Assembly: GCF_000235605.1 (NCBI RefSeq)
Contig: NC_016584.1
Span: 1,228,001 to 1,292,000, forward strand
DNA: 64,000 nt
From: Desulfosporosinus orientis DSM 765
GTDB lineage: Bacteria > Bacillota > Desulfitobacteriia > Desulfitobacteriales > Desulfitobacteriaceae
Reading direction: 5' to 3'
In this document: positions 1-8,940 of the stretch, piece by piece
How positions within the stretch are numbered: the first letter of the stretch is position 1
How the letters are laid out: each line of letters starts with the position of its first letter
Made by a program: the position numbers and the translations under genes
The notes under the pieces: model-generated
Seen by the model: only the letters and a program-made list of their open reading frames with translations
What the model was told of the DNA's origin: nothing
Databases searched by the model: none

Positions 1-1911
1 CTATTAGAGAAATACGACAAGGAATCCCAAGTTCGTAAATTCAAACCCAAATCAAAGACTGGACTGCTGGTCTCGGCCATAGCCATCTCCTTTTCCCTGT
101 TTCATTTGTGGGTGGCAGGTATCGGAACTCTTGAAGCTATTAAGCTGCGTTCCATTCATCTGACTTTTGTTATGGTACTCATCTTTCTTCTATATCCGGC
201 TCGCAAGAAGGGTATGAGAGGTAAACCGGGGATCTTTGACTGGATTATGATTGCCTTAAGTATTGTTGCCGGCCTCTATATGGTATTTGCGAACGAACAA
301 CTAGCCCTGCGGGGGGGGCTGCCAATTAATCGGGATTATATCATGGGGGCACTGGGGATCTTGGTTGTCTTTGAAGCGGGACGCCGGTGTTTAGGGAAAG
401 AACTCCCGATTCTGGGTGTACTGTTTCTGCTCTACGCCTACTTTGGAGAGTATATCCCAGGATCCTTTGGCCACAGCGGCTTCAGTCTCAAAAGAATTAT
501 TTACCAAATGTATTTAGGTTCTGAAGGAATTTTTGGGGTTGCTTTGGGTGTTTCGGCTACATTTATTTTCCTCTTCATACTTTTCGGGGCTTTTCTGGGG
601 GAAACCGGAATGGCGAAGCTGATCAATGATTCTTCCATGGCTTTGGCTGGGACTTCCCCGGGCGGGCCGGCCAAAGTGGCCGTCTTTGCCAGCGGAATTA
701 TGGGAACCATCAGCGGTAGTGCGGTAGCTAATGTAGCAACCACGGGTGCCTTTACTATTCCCCTAATGAAAAGCATCGGTTACCGGCCTCACTTTGCTGC
801 AGCAGTGGAGGCGGTTGCTTCCACTGGCGGGCAGTTTATGCCCCCGATTATGGGTGCGGCAGCCTTTATTATGGCGGAATTCTTAAATATTCCCTATAAA
901 GACATCATGGTTGCTGCCTTGATTCCCGCCTTCCTTTACTATTTAGCGGTATTTACCATGGTACATCTTGAAGCTCTTAAAACCGGCCTAAAAGGTGTGC
1001 CTCGCGAACAATTGCCGGTGATGAAACTAGTTCTCAAAGAGCGGGGGCATCTCATAATACCTCTGGCGGCCATCATTTATCTTCTGGTTAAAGGGGTAAC
1101 TCCCACTTATGCCGCTTTCTATGGGATTCTGGTGGCCATTGGAGCTAGCTTCCTGCGGAAATCCACGCGCATGAGCTGGCGGGGTTTCTTGATGGCCTTG
1201 GAAATGGGCGCTAAAGGAAGTATTAGTGTAGCTATTGCTACCGCCGTTGTAGGCGTTATCGTGGGAGTGTCCTCTCTCACCAGCTTGGGGATTACCTTGG
1301 GAGACAATATGCTGGCCTTTGCTCACGGCAACTTATTCCCCACCTTGTTGCTGACCATGATTACAGCCATTATTTTGGGCATGGGAATGCCTACCACAGC
1401 CGTTTATATTGTGGGCGCCACTATTGCCTCTCCGGCTCTTCTCAAATTAGGGGTCGCACCTTTAGCAGCCCATTTGTTTGTATTCTACTTTGGCAATATC
1501 TCTAATGTCACTCCGCCTGTTGCCTTAGCGGCCTTTACCGGAGCAGGAATTGCCAGTGCCAACCCGAGTAAAGTTGGATGGGCCGCAGCCCGCTTAGCGG
1601 CTGCAGGGTTTTTGATTCCTTACATTTGGATATACTCGCCGGCTCTGATCGCTCAGGGCAGTATTGGCCATATCCTGGGGTCTCTGGTTACAGCTACGGT
1701 AGGAGTTATCGCCCTGGCTTGTGCTGTACAGGGATATATGTTGAATACTACCAACCTGTTCCAAAGAGTTTTTCTGATTATTGCAGCCTTTGGCTTGATT
1801 AAGCCTGGGTTGCTTACAGATACGGTAGGGATTTCCGTCTTAGTGATTGTCTTCCTGTGGCAGCGAATTCAGCGTAAATCTGTTAAGACAGAGGGGGTTA
1901 ATGTTACTTAG
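1..1911 (+). CDS. TRAP transporter fused permease (DctQM, 4TM-12TM type), 5' end missing
   Basis: Integral membrane permease of a tripartite (TRAP/TAXI) solute:sodium symporter. The reading frame is open from the first base of the window, so the first start visible inside it (base 106) is not the real one; the gene begins upstream. The protein is strongly hydrophobic throughout, with an N-terminal DctQ-like part and a long DctM-like part. The DctM part holds the family signatures GMPTTAVYIVGA and GNISNVTPPVALAAF, typical of the fused permease that works with a TAXI binding protein. The binding protein would be expected just upstream. It is followed 47 bases later by an acyl-CoA synthetase, suggesting import and activation of the same carboxylic acid. 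The substrate cannot be read from sequence. Confidence 0.93.
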   Translation, partial: LLEKYDKESQVRKFKPKSKTGLLVSAIAISFSLFHLWVAGIGTLEAIKLRSIHLTFVMVLIFLLYPARKKGMRGKPGIFDWIMIALSIVAGLYMVFANEQLALRGGLPINRDYIMGALGILVVFEAGRRCLGKELPILGVLFLLYAYFGEYIPGSFGHSGFSLKRIIYQMYLGSEGIFGVALGVSATFIFLFILFGAFLGETGMAKLINDSSMALAGTSPGGPAKVAVFASGIMGTISGSAVANVATTGAFTIPLMKSIGYRPHFAAAVEAVASTGGQFMPPIMGAAAFIMAEFLNIPYKDIMVAALIPAFLYYLAVFTMVHLEALKTGLKGVPREQLPVMKLVLKERGHLIIPLAAIIYLLVKGVTPTYAAFYGILVAIGASFLRKSTRMSWRGFLMALEMGAKGSISVAIATAVVGVIVGVSSLTSLGITLGDNMLAFAHGNLFPTLLLTMITAIILGMGMPTTAVYIVGATIASPALLKLGVAPLAAHLFVFYFGNISNVTPPVALAAFTGAGIASANPSKVGWAAARLAAAGFLIPYIWIYSPALIAQGSIGHILGSLVTATVGVIALACAVQGYMLNTTNLFQRVFLIIAAFGLIKPGLLTDTVGISVLVIVFLWQRIQRKSVKTEGVNVT

Positions 1912-1958
1912 CCTTGGAGGGCGAATTGTACTGACTGCTGAGGAGGGGGAATTCGAAT

Positions 1959-4064
1959 ATGCAGTATTTTATGGAACCTAAAGATGTGGCGATTATTGGA
2001 GCAAGCCAGGATTTTAAGACGATTAACGGCAAAATACTTAAGTATTTGCTGAAGCATCATTACCAAGGGAGAATCTATCCGGTCAATCCCAAGTACCAAG
2101 AAATTGCGGGTGTCACCTGTTACGCTTCTGTAGAGGAAATACCCAGAGATGTGGATTTAGCCCTTATTGCAGTGGCTGCAGTTCGAGTGCCTGGAATCTT
2201 AAAGGACTGTGGTACCCATGGAATCAAACGTGCCGTTATCTTTTCTTCCGGCTTTGCAGAGACCGGTGCTGAAGGCAAGATAATTCAAGAAGAAATCATC
2301 GCGACTGCAAAAAAATATCAGATGCGCTTAATCGGCCCTAATTGCTTGGGAATCCTCAATGCTTCTTCTGGGATGATTGCTTCCTTCAGCGCCTCACTGG
2401 AACTGGATTGTATTAAAACCGGTCATTTAGCGTTAGTTTCTCAAAGCGGGGCTGTAGGTTTTATGCTCTTTAATCTTTTGCAGGAAGCTGGGGTGGGTGT
2501 CAACTTTGTTGTCACTACCGGAAACGAAGCAGATGTGACAGTCAGCGAAGGTTTGGATTATGTGGTGGAGAACCCTAAGACAAAAGTGATCCTTACTTAC
2601 CTGGAAGGGTTAAGAGATGGAGAGCCCTTTAAAAAGACTGCTGAGAAAGCAGCAGAAGCAGGGAAACCGATTATCGCCTTGAAAGTCGGTAATTCCAAAA
2701 GCGGGCAAAAGGCAGCTGCAACTCATACGGCAGCCTTGGCCGGCTCAGGAGCAGCCTACAAAAGCTTCTTCGATAAAATGGGCATTATTCAGGCTAACGA
2801 TAGTGATGATATTATCGACTTGGCCCAGGCCTTTGTACCTGGAAAACTCCCTAAAGGGCCAAAGGTAGGAATCGTAACTATGTCCGGCGGGGTGGGCATC
2901 TTGCTGGCCGATCGTTCGGAAGAACTGGGCCTGAAAATACCCCAATTAAGCAAAGGATTGCAGGAAGAAGTTCAGAAGGTTATTCCAGCCTTTGGCTGCG
3001 CCCAAAATCCTGTGGATGTCACTGCCCAATCCCTGAATCAGGGAGAAGAGTTCAAGAAATGTCTCAAGATCCTTTTAGCCTCAGAGGAACTGGATATGTT
3101 GATTGTCGCCATTACCATGGCTACAGGGAAAATGGCCGAGAAAATAGGAATGGACATTGCTGAGGCTGCTTTGGGAACGGATAAGCCCCTTGTCGTTAGT
3201 TGGAGTGTTGGTCAAGTATCCAAGCCGGGCTTTGATGTTCTGAAGGATGCGGGAGTTCCTCTCTATCACTCCCCGGCCCGGGCAGCCAAAGTTTTGGGGG
3301 CATTATATAAATATGTCAATTTCAAATGCGGCTGGAAGAAAACTTCTGGTGGAGAAATCAATCTTGACAGAAAGGTTAAAGTTCAAAAGGCCCTTAAGGA
3401 AAACAGTAAAGTCTTAAGTGAACACTCTACAAAGGAACTGTTAGAGCTTTACGGTCTGCCGGTGACCAAAGAATATGTGGCTAAGAGCGCTGAAGAGGCT
3501 GCCGCAATGGCTGAATGTATGGGCTATCCGGTGGTTATGAAGATCGATTCTCCCGATATCCTGCATAAAACAGAAGCAGGAGGGGTTGCCGTTAATATTT
3601 CCTCGGCTCAGGAGGCAGAAGCAAAGTTCAAAGAAATTACGGAAAACGGTCGGAATTATAATCCTCAAGCCAAGATCAACGGTATTTTAATTCAGGAACA
3701 AGTACCGCCGGGAGTCGAGGTCATCGTTGGTTTGCAGAGAGATCCGGTCTTAGGGACGCAGATCATGTTTGGTCTCGGTGGAATCTTTGTTGAGGTTCTT
3801 AAAGATGTGGTATTAAAACCCATACCGTTAAGCCGTGAGGACGCTCAAGAGGTTTTGAACGAGATTAAGGGTGGCGCCCTGTTAAACGGTGTTAGGGGCA
3901 GACAGGCGGCAGACAAAGATGCCTTAGTTGAAATCCTGCTTGGAGTCAGTCAATTAGCGGTAGAAGCGGGGGAGGATCTCTTGAGTCTGGATATTAATCC
4001 GGTAATGGCATTACCACAAGGTATGGGAGCCAAAATACTCGATGGCGTCATAGTTACGTCTTGA
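1959..4064 (+). CDS. Acyl/acetyl-CoA synthetase, ADP-forming, fused alpha-beta
   Basis: Interconverts acyl-CoA + ADP + Pi and acid + ATP + CoA. It has 701 residues in the usual fused order: CoA-binding Rossmann domain (about 5-135, with GASQ and GPNCLG at 126-131), succinyl-CoA ligase-like domain (about 150-300) with the phospho-histidine H256 in the ATHTAALAGS motif, hinge, then an ATP-grasp beta domain (about 475-700). The start has a GAGGAGGGGGA ribosome site. It sits directly behind the TRAP permease and is probably co-transcribed. In a fermenter the enzyme could either activate an imported acid or make ATP from acyl-CoA. A 303-bp piece of its ATP-grasp region is duplicated about 21 kb downstream. 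Confidence 0.93.
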   Translation: MQYFMEPKDVAIIGASQDFKTINGKILKYLLKHHYQGRIYPVNPKYQEIAGVTCYASVEEIPRDVDLALIAVAAVRVPGILKDCGTHGIKRAVIFSSGFAETGAEGKIIQEEIIATAKKYQMRLIGPNCLGILNASSGMIASFSASLELDCIKTGHLALVSQSGAVGFMLFNLLQEAGVGVNFVVTTGNEADVTVSEGLDYVVENPKTKVILTYLEGLRDGEPFKKTAEKAAEAGKPIIALKVGNSKSGQKAAATHTAALAGSGAAYKSFFDKMGIIQANDSDDIIDLAQAFVPGKLPKGPKVGIVTMSGGVGILLADRSEELGLKIPQLSKGLQEEVQKVIPAFGCAQNPVDVTAQSLNQGEEFKKCLKILLASEELDMLIVAITMATGKMAEKIGMDIAEAALGTDKPLVVSWSVGQVSKPGFDVLKDAGVPLYHSPARAAKVLGALYKYVNFKCGWKKTSGGEINLDRKVKVQKALKENSKVLSEHSTKELLELYGLPVTKEYVAKSAEEAAAMAECMGYPVVMKIDSPDILHKTEAGGVAVNISSAQEAEAKFKEITENGRNYNPQAKINGILIQEQVPPGVEVIVGLQRDPVLGTQIMFGLGGIFVEVLKDVVLKPIPLSREDAQEVLNEIKGGALLNGVRGRQAADKDALVEILLGVSQLAVEAGEDLLSLDINPVMALPQGMGAKILDGVIVTS

Positions 4065-4110
4065 GGTCAGGTATTAAGGGAATTAAATCAGATAATGAAT
4101 TGTAAACCAT

Positions 4111-4137
4111 GGTTTTACATTTTGTAAAACCTTTTTC
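4111..4137 (+). terminator. Intrinsic terminator after acyl-CoA synthetase
   Basis: Perfect 8-bp stem GGTTTTAC/GTAAAACC with a 5-base loop, followed by TTTTTC. Confidence 0.8.
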
Positions 4138-4244
4138 TTTTGGCCGCGGTATGTTAAAATATCAACTTTGCTATGATTCTGTTATGGAAGTCTGAATTTC
4201 TAGATATTCTAGCGTTTGCTAAAATAAAACATAGGAAATCAGCG

Positions 4245-4329
4245 TCCGATTTTTCGGAATTTAAGGCGGTTATGGGATATTCATAATCTTAAGTACGGAA
4301 AACTAGACATTTATGTACGAAAAATAAGA
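4245..4329. promoter_or_regulatory. Candidate activator sites (UAS) upstream of the amidohydrolase operon
   Basis: A 14-bp inverted repeat TCCGA-TTTT-TCGGA lies at the left edge. Two degenerate copies with the same geometry, TACGG-AAAA-CTAGA and TACGA-AAAA-TAAGA, follow and are 22 bp apart. The same motif occurs upstream of three other sigma-54 promoters in the window, and the 22-bp pairing recurs upstream of the badI-like gene. The position, about 150-235 bp before the -24/-12 element, fits enhancer sites. The rest of this 479-base gap is AT-rich with no further gene. Confidence 0.6.
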
Positions 4330-4479
4330 TTCCGGGACAATTACTTACGTAATTTTCAGAAAAATTATAGAAACTTAAGTAAAAACCTTTAGAAATTTAA
4401 TGACAAAAATTTAACATTTATCAGGTGTTTGTAAGACAAGATCGTTAACAAACGCCTTTTTTTATTGATGTTTATACTT

Positions 4480-4495
4480 TGGTATAGTTCTTGCT
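4480..4495 (+). promoter_or_regulatory. Sigma-54 (-24/-12) promoter of the ring-degradation operon
   Basis: TGGTATAGTTCTTGCT has the GG and GC pairs exactly 10 bases apart, as in the consensus TGGCACG-N4-TTGCW. It ends 48 bases before the amidohydrolase start. Confidence 0.8.
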
Positions 4496-4543
4496 AAGAT
4501 AAAGAAATATGGTAAGAAAATAAAAAATAAGGGAGATGATTTT

Positions 4544-5395
4544 ATGACAAAGATTATTGATTATTGGCATCAACCATTTACGGAAGAGGGGATGAAGAAA
4601 GCTTATATCGATGATCCTGAACAAAACCAGGTTGCTAAATGGTGGGGTCTTGACATTAGAGGACGGACACCAGAAGAGTTTATTGCGGATATGGATAAAA
4701 ATGGGGTTGATAAAGTACTTATCCCTTCAGGTAAAATTAAGTCTTATACAAGGCAGGTTCTACAGTGGAATTTCCAAACTGAAGATGTCTACAGCATGAT
4801 CAAGGACTTTCCAACTAGATTATACGGACTACATGGAATCAATGCTGAAGAGAGAATGGATGGAGTAAGAGAGTTAGAGAGAGCTGTTAAGGAATTTGGT
4901 TTCGTTGGCGCACATCTACACACCTATGGTTTTGGGTTGCCAGTAAATGACAAACGATACTTCCCATTTTATGCTAAATGTGTTGAACTAGATGTTCCTG
5001 TAGTCATGCAAATCGGGCATTCTGCCGAAGCAATGCCTAGTGAAATGGGTCGTCCTATCTTATTGGATGATATTGCCCTCTTTTTCCCAGAATTAAGGAT
5101 TGTAGCAGCTCATACTGGTTGGCCCTGGGTTGAAGAACTAATAGCGATGTCTTGGAAACATCCGAATATCTATATAGGAACGACAGCTCATGGCCCGAAG
5201 TATTGGGATAGTAAATTAGTAGCTTATCTAAATACCAAAGGAAGAGGACTTGGTAAAGTACTGTTTGGTACAGACTTTCCTGTTCTTAATTGGCCTACCT
5301 GTATTAAACAAATTGATGCCTTAAGTCTTAAACCTGAAGCAAAAGAATCTTTGTTGAATGGATGTGCAACCAAAGTCTTTAAGTTTAAGGACTAG
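4544..5395 (+). CDS. Amidohydrolase-2 family protein (ACMSD/decarboxylase-like), first gene of operon
   Basis: A 283-residue TIM-barrel metal-dependent hydrolase or decarboxylase of the PF04909 type. Visible landmarks are the N-terminal strand ending IIDYWHQPF, GAHLHTYGFG, MQIGHS, IVAAHTGWPW (barrel histidine) and FGTDFPV (metal Asp). The usual N-terminal HxH pair is not intact: after Asp6 comes Tyr-Trp-His, so only one histidine is present there. RBS GGGAGATG. It is the first gene behind a sigma-54 promoter and precedes a hydratase, an SDR and a CoA-transferase, so it probably acts on a cyclic or branched carboxylate early in the route. The precise reaction is unknown; hydrolysis of a ring intermediate or decarboxylation are both possible. 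Confidence 0.8.
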   Translation: MTKIIDYWHQPFTEEGMKKAYIDDPEQNQVAKWWGLDIRGRTPEEFIADMDKNGVDKVLIPSGKIKSYTRQVLQWNFQTEDVYSMIKDFPTRLYGLHGINAEERMDGVRELERAVKEFGFVGAHLHTYGFGLPVNDKRYFPFYAKCVELDVPVVMQIGHSAEAMPSEMGRPILLDDIALFFPELRIVAAHTGWPWVEELIAMSWKHPNIYIGTTAHGPKYWDSKLVAYLNTKGRGLGKVLFGTDFPVLNWPTCIKQIDALSLKPEAKESLLNGCATKVFKFKD

Positions 5396-5441
5396 GATTA
5401 ATTGTGGATAAATTGCATTTAAAAAAGGGAGGTTAGGTCTT

Positions 5442-6233
5442 ATGAATGGACTTCAGTTATTAACCGTAGATATTAAAGACCACATTGCATGCGTAACCAT
5501 GAATAGACCTCCTGTCAATGCCCTAAACAATGAATTGGCCAAGGAACTATCAGCGGCATTCTTGAATCTGAAAAATGATCCAGAAGTAAGGGTTATCGTA
5601 ATTACAAGTTCGCGGAAGGTTTTTGTAGCTGGTGCTGACATTGTCATGATGAAGGGGATTATAGAAACTAAGGCCCTTGGTGAGATGTTGGATTTTGATC
5701 GGCGGCTCCAGTTTGCCAATTCAATACTGGAAGATATGCCTAAGCCGACGATTGCGGTAATTAACGGCCACTCGATGGGCGGTGGCACTGAACTCGCCCT
5801 CTTTTGCGACTTTCGATTTATTGCAGAAACAGCAACAATAGGATTGCCGGAGATAAATCTAGGGTTGTTGCCAGGCTCAGGAGGTATTCAAAAGATTGTT
5901 CGGCTGATCGGTAGAACGAAGGCGCTCCGTTTAATGTTACAGGGCAATGCTCTCTCTGCTCAGGAAGCCTTTAATCTGGGGTTAGTAGAAGAAGTTTGCG
6001 CAGCGGAAAACTTGATGGATTCGGCCATGCAGTTAGCACGGAATTTGGCTCAGCGAGCACCAGTCGCCGTTGCCGAAATCAAGAAGTGTGTGAACGCTGC
6101 CTTGGAACTGGAACGAGATTCTAGTTTAGCTTATGACGTTCGTGGCTTAGGTAAGTTGTTTGTGACGGAAGATGCGGGAGAAGGACTAAAGGCTTTTCTT
6201 GAAAAACGACCTGCCGTGTTCAAAGGCTTTTAG
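5442..6233 (+). CDS. Enoyl-CoA hydratase (crotonase), BadK-like
   Basis: Adds water to a 2,3-unsaturated acyl-CoA. It has 263 residues, a normal crotonase length. The oxyanion-hole segments VAGADI and HSMGGGTE are present, and both catalytic glutamates are kept: E117 (GGGTELAL) and E137 (GLPEINLG). RBS GGGAGG. By position between a dehydrogenase-type set and a BadH-like enzyme, the best guess for the substrate is cyclohex-1-ene-1-carboxyl-CoA (the BadK step of the Rhodopseudomonas pathway). Family membership is seen in the sequence; substrate is inference. A paralogue lies in the second beta-oxidation operon. Confidence 0.9.
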   Translation: MNGLQLLTVDIKDHIACVTMNRPPVNALNNELAKELSAAFLNLKNDPEVRVIVITSSRKVFVAGADIVMMKGIIETKALGEMLDFDRRLQFANSILEDMPKPTIAVINGHSMGGGTELALFCDFRFIAETATIGLPEINLGLLPGSGGIQKIVRLIGRTKALRLMLQGNALSAQEAFNLGLVEEVCAAENLMDSAMQLARNLAQRAPVAVAEIKKCVNAALELERDSSLAYDVRGLGKLFVTEDAGEGLKAFLEKRPAVFKGF

Positions 6234-6253
6234 CAAAAGGAGGGGAATCTAAC

Positions 6254-7000
6254 ATGCGGTTAGATGGTAAGAACATTATTGTTACAGGGGCTGGCTCAGG
6301 TATTGGTAAGGCGATCGCTTTAATGTGTGCTTCTTATGGTGCGGATGTAAGCGCAGCCGACCTAAACTCAGAAGCCTTGAAGTTAACCCAAGTCGAGATT
6401 GAAAAACTAGGGCGAAAATGTATGGCTGTAACTACGGATGTTACAAATTTTGAGTCCGTAACAGCGATGGTTAAACAAACCCAAGATAGTCTTGGGCAGA
6501 TTGATACTTTAATAAATTGCGTTGGTTGGGATATCATTGAGCCATTTTGGAAGAATCCTATAGAATACTGGGATAAAGTAATTGATATCAACTATAAATC
6601 AGTCGTTTATTGCTCTCGAGCTGTGCTTGACGGCATGATGGAGAACAAAGCTGGGAAGATCATCAACATTTCTAGTGACGCTGGCAGGGGCGGCAGCAGT
6701 GGAGAAACAGTTTACGCGGGTGCCAAAGGAGGGGTCATTGCCTTTACTAAGTCACTGGCTCGTGAAGTTGCTAGATATAACATTTTAGTAAACTGTGTTT
6801 GTCCTGGTCCGACAAATACCCCCTTATACCAAGGACAACCAGAAAAAATGAGGCAAGCTTTAGAAAAGGCAATCCCATTGAAACGGGTTGCTGAACCAGA
6901 AGAGGTTGCGGGAGCAGCGGTATTCTTTGCTTCCGATTTAGCCAGCTTTATTACGGGTCAAATAATAAGTGTAAGTGGTGGATTGACACTATACGGTTAA
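6254..7000 (+). CDS. SDR dehydrogenase, BadH-like (2-hydroxycyclohexanecarboxyl-CoA dehydrogenase)
   Basis: NAD(P)-dependent oxidation of a hydroxyl group. It has 248 residues with the classical short-chain layout: TGAGSGIG at 11-18, N113, S141, Y154 and K158 (YxxxK). Several stretches recall BadH of Rhodopseudomonas: GWDIIEPF after the second glycine-rich turn, SDAGRGGSSGETVYAGAKGG, CPGPTNTPL and FITGQIISVSGGLT. FabG proteins usually have NNAG where this has NCVG followed by WD, as BadH does. With the BadI-like hydrolase on the opposite strand this makes oxidation of 2-hydroxycyclohexane-1-carboxyl-CoA to the 2-keto compound the leading hypothesis. RBS AGGAGGGG, 20 bases after the hydratase. 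Confidence 0.85.
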   Translation: MRLDGKNIIVTGAGSGIGKAIALMCASYGADVSAADLNSEALKLTQVEIEKLGRKCMAVTTDVTNFESVTAMVKQTQDSLGQIDTLINCVGWDIIEPFWKNPIEYWDKVIDINYKSVVYCSRAVLDGMMENKAGKIINISSDAGRGGSSGETVYAGAKGGVIAFTKSLAREVARYNILVNCVCPGPTNTPLYQGQPEKMRQALEKAIPLKRVAEPEEVAGAAVFFASDLASFITGQIISVSGGLTLYG

Positions 7001-7163
7001 TAGAAGATGTTGAGACTTAGGCTTCGTTAAAAACAGGAGAGTTACTTTGATAAGAACCCTACCAATGGTTAGTGGTAACTAAGCTTAAGTCTCTTTGTTC
7101 AACTTTGTTGGATTAATTGACAACTACAAATCAAAGAAATATGACAAGAGTGGGGGGAATTAT

Positions 7164-8924
7164 TTGAATAGCCAATTTGCTGAAATGCTTAGCGAAGAGG
7201 GTAATAACAAAATTATTCCTCTAGAACAAGCGGTGAGACACTTTATTAAACCCGGAATGGATTTGCATTTTGCCTTTGCCCATTCAAGGGCACATGCTGT
7301 AGTTATGGAAATCGTAAGGCAGTTTCGCCAAAAACCCATGAAATTTACTATAACGGCGACGGGAATACTGGAGTACGGAATTATGTTATCATGGGCGGGG
7401 CTCGTTGACAAAATGGTAGCGGGGTTTATTGGGGATACATACCCATCACCTGCACCCAATCGTTTTCTTCAGCAGGCCTTTAAAAAGCGTGAGATTGCCT
7501 ATGAATGTTGGACAAATCTAACGGCAACCTTAGGGCTTTTGGCAGGTGCTCTGAATTTACCATATATAGGAACAAAATCTTTACTTGGAAGTGATCTGCT
7601 GAAAGAAAACCCTAATTCCTTTCGAGTTATGACCGATCCTTTTTCGGGTAAGGAAACAGTCGTTGTAAGAGCTTTGAACCCTGACGTGGCTATTGTTCAT
7701 GGGCTAGTAGCTGACGCCTACGGAAACACAGTGATTGGTCCTCCATTTGGTGAAAATATGTGGGGAGCTTACGCTGCTAAACAGGGTGTTATTGTCACTG
7801 TAGAAAAAATTGTCTCAACCTCGGAAATTCGTAAATTAAGTAACTATGTAAAGGTTCCAGGTCATTTAGTTAAAAGCATATCCGTAGTCCCTTTTGGAGC
7901 TCATCCGCAAGGGATGTCCGTTGAAGGCATACCCACGTTACAGGACCTTGGGTATTCCGAGGATTACGAAACTCGTCGTCGATTTAGGGCGGCCGCTTCA
8001 AGTGCAGAGGCTCTTGATGTTTGGATGAAAGAATGGGTCATTAATACTACGCATCAATCATATCTTGAGAAAATTGGTAATAGTCGTCTGGAGAAATTAC
8101 GGTATGCAATAAATAGCAGCAAAAACGCTTCGTGTGATTCTGACGCAGCTGCTGATGTTGTGGAAGAGGAGGAATCCGCAACAAGTAGTGAATTACTAAT
8201 AATTAACGCGTCGAGGGTAATTCGAGAGAAGGTATCTTCTGGAGGTTTTTCTACGCTTCTTGCAGGGATCGGGACAGCTCATCTAGCAAGCTGGCTTGCA
8301 AAATACTTAGATAAGGATCGGCTGTTTCAATGGGAACTTTTAACTGAAACCGGATTTTACGGTTACTATCCTAAACTAGGTGACTCGTATATCTTCAACT
8401 ATGCGAATATTCCAACAAGTAAAATGCAATCGCATTTTCTAGATATCCTCGGATGCATCGTAGGTAGTGATGATTCTCGGTGTCTTGGCCTATTGGGTGC
8501 GGCACAAGTCGATCAGTTTGGCAATATTAACTCTACCAAAATTCCAGAGAAAAACCTTTTCTTAACAAGCGGTGGTGGATCAAATGATGTTGCCACAACC
8601 GCAGGTGAAGTAATTATTGTCATAACTCATTCTCCCAAACGAATGGTTAGTAAGGTTTCTTTTGTAACCGGCAATGGTGATAAAGTCAGAACCATCGTCA
8701 CAGATAAGGGAATTTTGCAGCGGAGTAGTGTTCATGAAACGTTTAAATTAACAGGTTGTTTTGTCCCGAAGGGCAAAAGCCTGGAAACGGCTATTAACGA
8801 GGCGAAAATGGAATGTGGATGGGATTTGAATGTAAGTGATAAGGTGATTGTCATTCCAGCACCATCCAGAGAAGAACTAAAGTGTTTAAGAGCACTTGAT
8901 CCCAAGAGCGATATTATAAAATAA
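7164..8924 (+). CDS. Family I CoA-transferase, fused alpha and beta subunits (glutaconate CoA-transferase-like)
   Basis: Moves CoA between an acyl-CoA and a free acid. Start chosen at TTG with GGGGGGAA seven bases upstream; an upstream in-frame TTG has no ribosome site. The 586 residues hold a GctA-like half (to about 330), an acidic linker near 342-362 rich in Glu and Ala, and a GctB-like half. In the second half TETGFYG (Glu near residue 395) sits where family I enzymes carry the catalytic glutamate. GctA and GctB are normally two proteins, so this is a fusion. There is no CoA ligase in the operon, so this enzyme is a good candidate for activating the incoming cyclic acid at the expense of a product acyl-CoA. 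Confidence 0.85.
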   Translation: MNSQFAEMLSEEGNNKIIPLEQAVRHFIKPGMDLHFAFAHSRAHAVVMEIVRQFRQKPMKFTITATGILEYGIMLSWAGLVDKMVAGFIGDTYPSPAPNRFLQQAFKKREIAYECWTNLTATLGLLAGALNLPYIGTKSLLGSDLLKENPNSFRVMTDPFSGKETVVVRALNPDVAIVHGLVADAYGNTVIGPPFGENMWGAYAAKQGVIVTVEKIVSTSEIRKLSNYVKVPGHLVKSISVVPFGAHPQGMSVEGIPTLQDLGYSEDYETRRRFRAAASSAEALDVWMKEWVINTTHQSYLEKIGNSRLEKLRYAINSSKNASCDSDAAADVVEEEESATSSELLIINASRVIREKVSSGGFSTLLAGIGTAHLASWLAKYLDKDRLFQWELLTETGFYGYYPKLGDSYIFNYANIPTSKMQSHFLDILGCIVGSDDSRCLGLLGAAQVDQFGNINSTKIPEKNLFLTSGGGSNDVATTAGEVIIVITHSPKRMVSKVSFVTGNGDKVRTIVTDKGILQRSSVHETFKLTGCFVPKGKSLETAINEAKMECGWDLNVSDKVIVIPAPSREELKCLRALDPKSDIIK

Positions 8925-8940
8925 AGTTGAGGGTAGATAT

